From assembly GCA_047495785.1 (NCBI GenBank), contig JBLDXI010000032.1, forward strand, positions 1 through 64,000: DNA of 64,000 nt. The letters run 5' to 3'. The notes under the pieces were generated by a model. The model saw only the letters and a list, made by a program, of their open reading frames with translations, did not search any database and was not told the DNA's origin. The DNA is from Lepidodermella squamata. Its lineage: Eukaryota > Gastrotricha. Below, one piece after another: positions 43,461 to 53,545 of this stretch; position 1 is the stretch's first letter; each line of letters starts with the position of its first letter. The translations under genes were made by a program, and so were the position numbers.

Positions 43461-45040
43461 GTTGCATCTTGGTCGTGAGTTGCTTCACTTCATCACATCT
43501 TAGAGCAGTCGTATCTGTTTAATTTACAGGTATCGTAACAGTATAGCTCTAAACAACACTACAACAACATTATTACTATGCAACTATACTACCAGCAACA
43601 AGGTTCATAATGTTAGTAATAGTCCATAATCCGTGTCGGCGCACATAAACTATACTACAGCTTGGCACAATTGTTATTAATCGACTTGTTAATTTGCTCC
43701 GGTGGTTGTTAATGGCTACTCCACTTTGTCCGACATGATTTTCCCATCTCTCTTTTCTCCAAGGTAATAAAAGATAGGTGTAGACACAAGCTTAGAAGGT
43801 TTATAACGCACAACACAAGACTGAATCAGAAGAGCAACTATCACTAATGACGAGAACGTGCACTCGGTACTCGGCCAGTTCGACACACCAGGGCTATTCC
43901 TCGAACACATGGCGTCAGAGCCGATCGTGTAGTTCTCCCCAGAAATATGTGTCATAGAGAAGGTTTACTAAGTCGACGGCTCTTAATTTTCCGCTTCCAT
44001 TATCATCATCACCTCGGCTTCTGGTTACAGGGTTCGTCACTTCCTTAATCGACGTTGCGACTTCAGTGATACTCAGATTCCATTCACGCTACGTCGCAGC
44101 ATCTTTCACGGCTACAATCGCCCAGCAAGGTTCAGCGGCGTCATGATCAACGCGGTTCAACCAGTCCAAGAAGACTGCAATTGGCGACTTCGAGGGGTGT
44201 TCAAACAACATTATAAGTGGCGCCATCCATCATCCAGCAGCCAACAAACTTTTCGGAGCGAGCCGCCTTTCGGGGGTTTTCTTACCATATCAACCAGTCA
44301 AAAATCTTTGCGAACTACCGCTCCCTTCCAGGTCGTCACCTGGGAAATCTCCAGACTATGCGTTTCCAGGATTGTACAATCATAGTATCACATCGCTCCC
44401 AATTGTCAGTCATGTCGCCCGCATTCTGTACGTCAGGCTCCAGGTGAAGAAGGTTCGGCCGAACTTTTGATTCCCGACGTAAATGCGGCGCGTGCCTACG
44501 GTACCGTCCGGTCGTTAGCTTCACTATATTGCGACAGTCTCTTCCTCCCTCCTTTCAAGAAGGGCATACTCCATAATAAACTTCGTTCCTCAACCATATA
44601 TACGACAACTGCTGCTGGACAACACGCCCTCGTCTCCGTTCAATATTATCGGTGACAACCAGAAGTTACATCCGTGCAAGGAAGCTCATCCTCTCCTCCG
44701 TACCGTCTTAAGGCTGGGGTTAGGGTTGAAGTCGGTTACCGGTCTGAAACCATCATGTCTTTCCTCCAAAGCAGCTGCATGCACCCGGTACCAGTGCTAG
44801 GGTTAGCCAGTATTTCCATAACTCGCAATACTACGCACTACGCGTACTAATCACTAAGTGTGGGCATTCAACGCTACAGTACCCAGTTGTACATTGTAGG
44901 CCCTGCACCATTCCATCCGTCTCCTTAGCAACGTTGTCCGCAAACGATCTGGCCTAGACTAACCGGTCGTCGATCCTATCCTTGCCAGGCTGTCTTGACT
45001 GTTTCGCCCAGCCCGATCTGTCAGATCCGTCCAAGTCCGA

Positions 45041-45235
45041 TCAATAATTCGACACTTGCCAGTATCCGCTGATTCTCGTTGCCTTGCAGATTGTCAATGT
45101 CGTCGGCACCTTGTCGTTCGCTGTGGCTACATCTTTCGGATGTACTTGCCATTTGGCCCTTTGTCGTCGAGCTTTCGCTAAGGTTTTATCTGCAGTCCTA
45201 CACTCCTCCGGGTCGACAGGTTCCTGCTTGATCAT
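45041..45235 (-). CDS. 64-aa leader frame of the LTR element
   Basis: The first ATG downstream of the primer-binding site on the sense strand opens a short basic frame (MIKQEPVDPEECR, KARRQRAKW). It may be a gag remnant or spurious. Confidence 0.3.
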   Translation of the reverse strand: MIKQEPVDPEECRTADKTLAKARRQRAKWQVHPKDVATANDKVPTTLTICKATRISGYWQVSNY

Positions 45236-45277
45236 GGGGTCCGCCGCTCTTGGCTAGAACCACTTCTGACACCAAAT

Positions 45278-45626
45278 TGTAACGGGTTCGAATGGTCCAG
45301 GCAAGAGACGGCGGACTCCAACAACTGACGGGATTTATTATACTATAAACAACTACTTGACTTGTGTGTATCAAGTGTCTGACAACATTATTAACAGGGT
45401 TTATATACTATCAGAATGGGTTGTTTTTCGAGGCCGTGTTGGTTCCGGATGATGAAGATCGGTCATGCGAAACATCAGCTACCGTGTCGGTTACAGGAAT
45501 CGCGCTAACACGTCGGTGAACCGTAGAGATGTAAGTCGAGTGGAACCGCGCTATGTTGCCGGTGATGCGTAGAACAACAGACGAACTGAGCGGCGGTTCG
45601 TCACGGTCGACTTCATACCGGTTACA
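45278..45626 (-). repeat. 5' LTR
   Basis: 349 bp. Followed on the minus strand by a three-base spacer and the primer-binding site at 45274-45260. Confidence 0.92.
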
Positions 45627-46179
45627 CAATTTTACCCATATCTGACCGTTGATTATTTCCCAGCATCAATAAATGTTCCGATAAACCCGAATAACTCCAT
45701 TTTAACGTCTAAATGCATCCTAAGCCGTAAAACGAGAAAAACCACGGTGACCCCCCAAAAAGACATGGTAACTAAGAAATTTACACTCTATTCTACCAGA
45801 AAACAATGAGTAACAATGCTAATTAAGCAAAATTCATGACATGGACCATCTTGAAGATCGTTCATCTGGCCAGAGGATGAGATCTAACACAGCAGGTATG
45901 GCAGAAGGAAGTCCCTCCTGCTCACGAGTTAGTATGGCAACACCGACTTTTTCTTGTTTCATTGTCAAAGTATTTATGTCTCCTAGTGAATTCACTCATT
46001 TGAGCCCCCATTTGACCGCTGAATTGTTTGCTAACATTGTAAATGTTCCGAATATCCCGAAAAACTCCATTTATCGACAGAATGCATCCATAGCAGCAAC
46101 AAGTGAAAAACCGCGGTGACCCTCCAAAAAGTAACGGTAACTAAGTAGTATTTACTCTGCTTTACAAGAAAACAATGAG

Positions 46180-47030
46180 AGACAGTGTTTTTGACGGGTC
46201 ATTTGAAGGCATAGACCTCCTTGAAGATGGTGATAATGAGATCTATGCTCTGAAAGACCGGCTGGCTGTTAGGGCAGACGTGCTAAAAATAACCATCATC
46301 CTACAAAAACGGCTGTGGTAATCTTGTAGAGAATACATTACTGTACTTAGAAACACTGTTTCCGCAAGGTATAACCGCAATTAGGTGAAAGTTTCCGGGG
46401 TTAAACGCTTAAGATCTGCGAAAAACGGCATAAAAATGGCTTGTTTAGGCTTAGCGCATACGTCTAATTGAGCCATAATTAGAAAAAATGACGCCGGCTG
46501 CCTTATTAAATGCTTGAAATGCTATCAGAAAAACACTAACAAAGGTGTCGTCACCGGTGATAAAATGCGGAAATACGGGGATGAAGTTGCGCGCCGGGGA
46601 ACTTGCGGTGCGCGGAGCGGCTACAACGCGAAAACGCGCGGCATCGCGCAGCACGCTTTTCCGTAGCAACAAAATTTTTATTTAAAAAAAATTATTAATA
46701 TAATAATAAAATATAATAAAATAAAAATATTTTTAAAAGGATATTTAATTTTGTGCATAAAAATTTGCGGTAGTACGCGATTTTCCAACGCGCGCGGCGG
46801 ATGTTCGGTTTTAAAAAGAACACCCTGTACTCTTAGGTGCTACGGCGAGCTTGATATTTTTTGAAAACATCACAACTAACATTGGATTTTCACTAGTAAA
46901 TTCCGTGGACTATGTCTGTATGAGAGGGTAGCTACCTAAAACCAAGTGAAAAACTGAAAATCACAGTGAGGCCAGAAAAAATTCGAATATTCAGCATGTA
47001 TCCAGCTGAGTATCATAGGCTGAATGTAAT
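46180..47030. other. No gene; end of composite region and flank
   Basis: Contains the right inverted end (46800-46827) preceded by an A/T run at 46675-46745. No supported coding. Confidence 0.5.
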
Positions 47031-47217
47031 ATATCGTTAGCGGCGCGCCAAAACAACCACTTTACTATTTATAGATTTTATATGGATAGTACGATCGAGA
47101 GTGCTCAAAAAAATCAGTGCTCAAATGGCCCATCGTACTTTATCGTTAGGTTCGGCGACTTCAAGTACGATCGAATGAATCATCTAAGTGGTTGTTTTGG
47201 CGCGCCGCTAACGATAT
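47031..47217. mobile_element. 187-bp MITE with perfect 32-bp TIRs
   Basis: 47031-47062 (ATATCGTTAGCGGCGCGCC...) is exactly complementary to 47186-47217. Shorter inner complementarity (AGTACGATCGA) also exists. The perfect arms suggest recent activity. Confidence 0.9.
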
Positions 47218-47735
47218 CCGATACTTCACAAGAAATAGGTGACAGGCGGGCGGGTTCCAGCGTAAACAACTAACAGCTGCGATCCCCAAGAACACGGTGA
47301 CAACGTGGGTCGGGGAAGGGAGCTTCCGGAACTTATTAAATTAGGCTCTGATTTGATTGCCTAAAATCAGCCAATAGCCGGTTTGACATCTCAGGCAACG
47401 ACTGCAAGGGTACATTGGTCAGTATGAACATAGTTAATTCATAATTCTCGGCTTCGCCATATTACTATAGATCTCCAGGTAGTATGTTAAATGCATTATT
47501 GTATGGTTTGACATACACTAACCCGTGTTCTACTAAGAGACTGCTATCTGAAGCAGTTACCTGATTTTTGTCGCCGGTCACGTGACCTTTCATACCCCGC
47601 TGATATTCAGGTGATTGGCTAATACAAGTCCCTGATTGGTGCTATGTTATTTTGTTGGATTTCATAAATTTCAAGTCAGGGCGAATTTAAAAAATGCAAT
47701 TTTTCGTTGCTAATGACTCCGGAATGAAACATTCT

Positions 47736-47928
47736 GTCGTGCGATCCAATAATAAATTATTTTGTATTTATGCAAAAACTGACCTTGCCACACCCTCTGC
47801 ACGGTTTCCATTGACCACGAGCGTAAACTGCATATTAATCGTGGTCAACTACTGCGACAAAAAATCTTATGGATCGCACGACTGAACTAACGACTGGTCA
47901 ATCGATCATTGCAACGATCGATTGACCA
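47736..47928. repeat. Two adjacent inverted repeats
   Basis: GTCGTGCGATCCA at 47736-47748 pairs with 47870-47882. Immediately after, TGGTCAATCGATC (47895-47907) pairs with 47916-47928 across an 8-bp loop. Confidence 0.8.
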
Positions 47929-47959
47929 ATCAGCGTGCACATTGGATTGGACTTTTAAG

Positions 47960-48168
47960 TGGTCACAAAACGAACGTTTGTGGCGCGCTCCTTCGCTGGA
48001 TAAAAGCTTTTCTTTCCGATCGTTTCTTTCGTGTGATCGTCAACTCCGAAGCCTCGGAATGGTCCCCCGTCCCCCGTAACTTCCGGGGTGCCCCAAGGCT
48101 CGGTTCTTGGTCCGATATTGTTTCTGATATACATATCGGATGTGAACTCGTGTATTCTGAAGAGAGAG
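47960..48168 (+). pseudogene. LINE reverse transcriptase fragment, part 1 (frameshifted)
   Basis: Reads WIKAFLSDRFFRV, then after a small frameshift [19 protein letters not shown], the diagnostic RT block of Jockey/CR1-type non-LTR retrotransposons. It ends in CILKRE at 48168, where the frame is cut. The continuation is at 50165. Confidence 0.85.
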
Positions 48169-48307
48169 ATAAACATTTAATTCAATAATAATTAGGTTGC
48201 CTTGCGACACAGTGAGTATACATTATATTTTAAAATTATTTGTGTTTTTTGTGGTTGAAATAGATATGGATTGAATCTTTGAGAATCGATTTTGAAATAT
48301 TATATAA

Positions 48308-48442
48308 TATACGGAAGACAAGAAGGGTATATGGGTTTATAATCGCCTGAAGGCTTATATTTCGGCCTGAGGCGCAGCCGAAGGACGAAATATCAGCCTG
48401 AAGGCGATTTTAAACCCATATAACCTGATTGGCTTCCGTATA
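48308..48442. mobile_element. 135-bp near-palindromic MITE
   Basis: TATACGGAAG (48308-48317) pairs with 48433-48442. Most of the interior is also self-complementary (ATGGGTTTA / TAAACCCAT). Style matches 51625-51725 (palindrome around GCCCGAGGGCG...), probably a related family. Confidence 0.75.
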
Positions 48443-49254
48443 TGTGTGTTATCCGGGTCGAATCGTAAAATTTTCAGGGTTACTAGTATTGTATGGTACA
48501 CTCTCGCAGAATTTCTATTGATTTGATTTGAAATTAAAAGATCCAACTTAAAAAAATCATGAAATTTGTTTCTTGCTCATTTTTTTCTCGCATTCTTCAT
48601 TTTGCGAGTTTTTGGTTCGTTTTCCACATCGAATTTTCCGCATTTCTGGCACGCCAAACAAATTGCTGGTGCTGAATCTTGCAATCGGGCTCTCGCACCA
48701 AGGTGGTTCTGCTCGATTGGCTTCGGATGGCTATCAATGCGACTTTCACGGCGCCTTCGGCAACTCGGTTTGCAGAACTGCTTCTAAATCGACGAAATCT
48801 TGAACGAATAGCCGCAATTTGTCAAGGTTTCAGCAAACGCTCAACAAGACTTGCTCGAATTCGTCTACTTCGCTCGATTCGCTGTATCTTCTAGCTTTCT
48901 TCCACTGTCACAAGCGATGCCGTGTTGCGATTTCTGGAATCCTATGCTGCCCGAGCTCTCGCGGATTTCACGGAATGCTGGCCGATTGTTTCTTGATTTC
49001 CGCGACATGCTGGACGAATTCTGCCCAAATTTCTCCAATTCCTGGACGAGTTCTGCCCGATTTTCCCGAGCTCGTAGCCAAGTGCTGTTCGATTGGGGTG
49101 AATGCTGCCCGATTCGATACCTGTGCGTGTGCATTTTTCGTGATTCTTAATAAAATAGTTTTGGAGTGTTGCTTGAACTTTTTTGGGTTTCTCTTGTGTG
49201 TTTGACAAGTGGGGTTTTTGGTGATATTTTCTGGACAAGCGGGGATTTTTTTGA
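48443..49254. other. Unassigned sequence inside the LINE-split interval
   Basis: Moderately GC-rich, with internal near-repeats of CTGCCCGA / TTCTGCCC / GCTGCCCGATTC between 48940 and 49110. Open frames on both strands are unconvincing. It may be the 3' untranslated part of the adjacent LINE or another degraded element. Confidence 0.4.
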
Positions 49255-50165
49255 TATAAAAATATCAAAAAATCCCTGCCTGTTTAGAAAATATCAAAAA
49301 ATCAAAAATCAAAAAAATCAAAAAATGAGGAAGCTATTGTGCTTACAAGCGCCTAACACATGAGCGAGGGTTTCTTTCTCGGCATGACCGTAGCGACACC
49401 GGGAGGTGTTAAGGGGCTTGTTTCCACCATGAGCTGCTGCAACGTCGGCACAGTTCGTCGAGAATTTGATGGCCGTTGTCCATTCCGAAGTCGATAATCC
49501 AGTTTTATTTGAGATCCAGTCTTTTCCAGCCGAAAAGTCAGCGAACTGACTTACACCTTGCCCTTTTTCAGGCAATTCGCACCAACTCTCGAAAGCACGA
49601 TCCCGAAGAATAGATCGCGCTTCTTTTGCTGTCAAAGGCTTCTCGGAATCCGGATCGGCCTGAACGTCCAGTTTATCCAGGCAGTCCTGCATCTCCGACT
49701 CAATATCGCGGCACAAAGGGATCAGGGGTTCGTCGACGGAGAGCAATTTCATGCAGATATTGTAATGCAGAAGAAAAGCCTCCCATTCGGCTTTTATGAG
49801 TCCGAGACCATTATGAGTCCGAGACCACGCTTCCGTTTGCTTGCGTAGAAAAATCCGTCTGGCGTTGCTGCTGGTATTTCCGCTATCTGCTTCACTGCCC
49901 TACGAAACTCTATATCGACGCGATGAAGGAAAGATGCTGTCCGTTTTCGTAAGGGAGCGTTTTGAAGCGGATAAATGAGCTTAGGCCATATGAATTGGTT
50001 GATAATGTTTAGCTTCTGGTCGGGGTGTAGAACGGAGCAATCAACAAGTCGTTGCAAATCGCCCATGACTTGAATGGTAACTTCAGACTGATCAAACGTC
50101 AACTCGTCAGCAAATGTCACTCCAAGATATTTGATAGTCTCCGTAGGGTGCAGAACAGGAATTGT
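49255..50165 (-). pseudogene. 5'-truncated LINE fragment (RT C-terminus and CCHC-type tail)
   Basis: The minus strand reads ETIKYLGVTFADELTFD, LNIINQFIWPKLIYPLQNAP, a shift of frame, then RSILRDRAFESW, and CRYGHAEKETLAHVLGAC, the zinc-knuckle-like end of R2/NeSL-type non-LTR elements. It stops in a simple ATCAAAAA tail (49255-49325). The 5' end is lost at 50165, exactly where the other LINE resumes, so it inserted into that LINE. Confidence 0.75.
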
Positions 50166-50570
50166 TTGATCTTCGAATTATGAAGTTATTTGCAGATGAC
50201 ACGAAGCTATACAAGGTCATTCGTACCAAATCTCACCGACTGCTTTGAACTTCAGGAAGATTTAGATCGGTTAATCAAATGGTTTGACGATAACGGATTG
50301 TCTGTTAACTCTACAAAATGTGTCGTACTGAAAATAGGCAAAAATGAATTTCCGTTTCAATTTGGCATCAATGTTGTGGACCTGCAAGTTGTTAACTCAA
50401 GATCTCGGTGTTACTATCGATTCAAAGCTATCTTTTTCATATCATTGCCAGCATCTCGCAGCGAAATGTAATCGTGTCAATGGAATGATAGCCAAATCCT
50501 TTTCTTATAAGGCCCTCCTTAGACAACGATTTAGAGCGTATAAAACATACAACCTGAACTATTATTAGAA
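50165..50570 (+). pseudogene. LINE reverse transcriptase fragment, part 2
   Basis: Reads IMKLFADDTKLYK (catalytic FADD box), then DLDRLIKWFDDNGLSVN and KCVVLKIG, with frameshifts after 50390. It continues part 1 (47960-48168) after a 2.0-kb interruption. Confidence 0.85.
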
Positions 50571-51065
50571 ATAACCCGAACTATAAATTTAGCTTTTCCA
50601 GGCGCGTGCGTGCTGCGTGGAACCGTCGGCCGTCTTGCGTGGTAGTTAACAACTCTAACAGTGCTTTCTGTCAACTTAATTCCTCTTCATTGGAAAACCA
50701 CGTGACTTCCGTGGTGAGGCGCCAAGAAACAACTTTCTGCTAAACTGAACTTGACTATTTGCAAACTGTTGAAAAACAATTTGCAATAAAAATGATGTAA
50801 GGAACTCGGGAACATTGTTATGTTTATTGTACTGTGATTATGCCTTGATTATTGCGTTGTTGTTGATACGTCATCGTTCGGTCCTTTTAAAGATCTTGAT
50901 TGTATCATTTCAATTATTCTGCTCATTTTCAAAGTAATAAAGCAAGTTGTTGCCGAAGCACAAGTCTTTTCATGACAAATGAGTATGGGAGTAGAGAATA
51001 GAGAAGTGTGAAGAAATGTGCGAAGAAATGAGTGAAGAAATGTGTGGGGAAATGTGCAAAGAAAT

Positions 51066-51222
51066 TGAAGATCACGTCGAGCGTTCAAGATGGCACTTGA
51101 TGTGTCTAAGCGGATCATCTTTGACGAGACACTCAGGGAGTTCAAGAAGCTGTGGAACGACTACTCTTGCTTCGAAATGCGAGCTGCTAATGCTGTTGTT
51201 TGCTCCGAATTTTTGTTGTGAT
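51066..51222 (+). pseudogene. CCP-ankyrin gene fragment (last ~50 codons)
   Basis: About 85-90% identical to 17661-17819, through EIEDHVE to the stop, with small indels that break the frame (GTCGAGC-GTTCAAG). Upstream parts of the gene are absent; LINE sequence lies there instead. Confidence 0.85.
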
Positions 51223-51424
51223 TTGTTTGTCGCCGTTGTTATGATTTATGCTATTTTCTCACGTTTTAACACCAATCCTGGTTAATAAGCTGCTGAAATG
51301 TTCTGTTACCATCTCGTTTAATCTCGCGTCATTTTCTCAGTTCTCTATTGCTTGTACATATGAAATGCCACATCTCTGAATCAACTGAAAACAATAAGAC
51401 AAAAATGTGTAATAGTAATAAAGA

Positions 51425-51510
51425 TGATATACTCACTGTGTCGCAAGGCAACCTAATTATTACTGAATTAGGCAGTCCACATTTTTAATAAATGTTTATC
51501 TCTCTCTCTA
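51425..51510. repeat. Inverted copy of 48158-48222
   Basis: TATACTCACTGTGTCGCAAGG and the following ~45 bases are complementary to 48158-48222, with a ~20-base insertion here. Its position at the end of a LINE fragment on one side and in copy B on the other suggests transposon-mediated rearrangement. Confidence 0.7.
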
Positions 51511-52004
51511 GAATTGCTCGTTTTTGGTCTGGAAACATTGAAACGAATCCAAACAATACTTCAAATTTTCGAGGCTGACCGAAGATGGAATCAGAAATTA
51601 AGGAATCCTTAACGGTGTTGAGGGCAGAAACGAGATTTCGGCCCGCTGAAAATGCCCGAGGGCGTAGCGAAGCGAAGCCCGAGGGTATTTTCAAGGGCTG
51701 AAATCGAGTTTATGCCCGAAACACAAGTTTAGGATTCCTGTTCCCACATTGTTGGTTATTTTCTGAATAAAAACCCAATTTTCCACTGGAAATCTGGATA
51801 AAATGACCAAACACTCATACCCACGGTGTCTGATTAAATTAATTTTGTTGAAATTAAAAAATCAACCTTAAAAAATCGTTTAACAAATTCTATTTGTTTC
51901 ATTCCTTTTTAAATCAATTTTTGCACTGAATTCTTTGTTGGTGGAAACCACGCACGGCATCGGCGATTTTATCCTCGGAAACGCAGTCGATTCTAACCAA
52001 ATGG

Positions 52005-52198
52005 ATATCGTTAGCATCGTTGAATAAGTCGGATTTAGGCTTGTTTACATCCGTTTTAAGGTCACGGGTGACAAGTAAAAGCGGCTTTTTCAACGCAAAT
52101 GAAGGGGCAAAAACAGTAGACGTTTTACTTGTCACCTACCCTTTTCAAATGGAAGTAAACAAGCCTAAATCCGAGTTATTCAACGACGTTAACGATAT
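52005..52198. mobile_element. 194-bp MITE with ~75-bp imperfect TIRs
   Basis: ATATCGTTAGCATCGTTGAA (52005) to GACAAGTAAAA pairs with TTTTACTTGTCACC to AACGATAT (52198), with scattered mismatches. Confidence 0.8.
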
Positions 52199-52950
52199 GG
52201 CTGTTGCAGTCTGAGCGACACCAATCAGCTCGTGAAAACCGCAATGCTCAAGATATCGAGCTGCTGTAGCAAAAGCCCGAATTTCCCCTTGGCCGATCAG
52301 ATTCCAGCGTTTAATCCGGCGGCGATGACGGCGATGACTTTGAAGGCGTTGCTGAATAACTGCAACAATACATCGAAGAATTGGCGCTTGAGACAATTGG
52401 CACGGTGCAAAATTCCAGGAAACGATACGCCGACTATGCTGTTCAACGAGTTTCGGTGGAAAATCTCTATGCGAAGCGACGACATTGGCATTGTTGGGCT
52501 GTGATCTTGTCAAGCCTATGAAGAACCGGTTTGAATCACGCCATTTCACGGTCGACGCCAGTTGTCAAGTAATTTACTGCACGGTGCATGTCACATCCAG
52601 AACTGACTATTGTTTATAGGTTCTCCCACAGTATTATTGTTCAATAAAAATGGTTTTTGTTAAAATGCTTTCTTTGGTTCAAATTTTTGCTTTGCTAGTC
52701 CAATCCCTAAATGGAGTATGGTTCGCCCAGTAATTCAGTGATTTGGATTTTAACCGAAATTAACAATAAAAGATCCACCTTAAAACGCGTGAGCGGGCGG
52801 AATCACCGGGCGGAAACACCGGGCGGAATCGCTTTTTCCATTGAAGCAAAAAATAACCAACCATGTGGGAATTCGTGCTTTCAGCTAATTTCAGCTCTAC
52901 TTTAAGCGTGTAAACGGGCCATCTCAAAAATCTAAAAAAGGCGACTTTCC
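52199..52950. other. Unassigned sequence within copy B
   Basis: Overlapping open frames on both strands at 52145-52549 lack recognisable motifs. 52790-52832 has three units of CCGGGCGGAAnCA. Not present in copy A, so probably transposon-derived. Confidence 0.4.
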
Positions 52951-53545
52951 TCCTTTGAACGGATGTATCCTCGTGACAGAGTTCGACGAACTGATAGAAT
53001 GGAGTGTAAACAACTAAATACATAGCATCTTGGACAGGTAGCGCTCACCCCGCGATGTGTGTTCGGCTGCTGTGTAGTATTTGTTAACTCCTGACAACCT
53101 TTGTCGATAAAAATCTGCGTTTTTCGAACTTTGATTTATTCAGCGAAATACTAGCCAGCGACTTGGGACCAGCGAGACGTATGATAAAAATTATTAAATT
53201 TGCATATTTGCGAGCGAGGCGTCACCGCATCGTTGCTACGATGCTACAAAACCTGTACCTACGAAGAAAAGGTAGAACATATTTGCTTCAAATAAAACTA
53301 TACGCAGAAACAATCGATTTCACAAAACGTAAGAAGAAGGAAAACGTTGAAAGTCTGGTATTTTGCAAACTCTGCGCGTGATAAAGATTACACAGTACAA
53401 CCTGGGGCGACGCAAGCTAATAAATAAAACACGATTAACAGCAAGCGAGGAAAAAACCTGATTAACTCAAACTTACACTGTGTTCCTGTGGCGGGGAGGA
53501 AATGTTAAATGACCTGATTAACACGCGGACTAACAAGGGACTTAC

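Larger units (their letters stand above)
42469..45626 (-). mobile_element. Complete LTR retrotransposon, non-autonomous (3.16 kb)
   Basis: Two 349-bp direct repeats (42469-42817, 45278-45626), essentially identical, begin TG and end CA. Flanking CAAT (42465-42468, 45627-45630) is a 4-bp target duplication. On the minus strand a primer-binding site TGGTGTCAGAAGTGG (45274-45260) follows the 5' LTR and is complementary to the 3' end typical of tRNA-Leu. A polypurine tract AACGGGGAGGAAT (42830-42818) precedes the 3' LTR. The 2.46-kb interior lacks protease, RT, RNase H and integrase. The near-identical LTRs imply recent insertion, so it was mobilised in trans. Confidence 0.93.
42040..46180. repeat. 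~365-bp satellite, three copies, middle one split by an LTR element
   Basis: GGCAACAC followed by a TTTCTGCTTTNTTGTCA-like string recurs at 42041, 42404 and 45936. Subtracting the 3.16-kb LTR insertion, the spacing is 363 and 370 bp. Shared downstream text includes GCTAAATT.TTTGCTA and CCCGAAAAA.C. The copies are about 70-80% similar by eye. Confidence 0.75.
39920..46827. mobile_element. 6.9-kb region bounded by TA-flanked inverted ends (Tc1/mariner-like termini)
   Basis: The left end 39920 (CAAGGTGTTCTTTTTAAAAC...) and right end 46827 (complement: CAGGGTGTTCTTTTTAAAAC...) are inverted ~28-bp repeats flanked by TA dinucleotides (39918-39919, 46828-46829). Mariner-type elements are far shorter, and no transposase is visible. 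The interior holds a satellite and an LTR retrotransposon, so this is a large composite or two facing solo ends. Confidence 0.55.

Noticed and set aside
52145-52549. Overlapping open frames on both strands
   Set aside because: Neither shows a recognisable domain. The region is specific to duplication B and flanked by MITEs.
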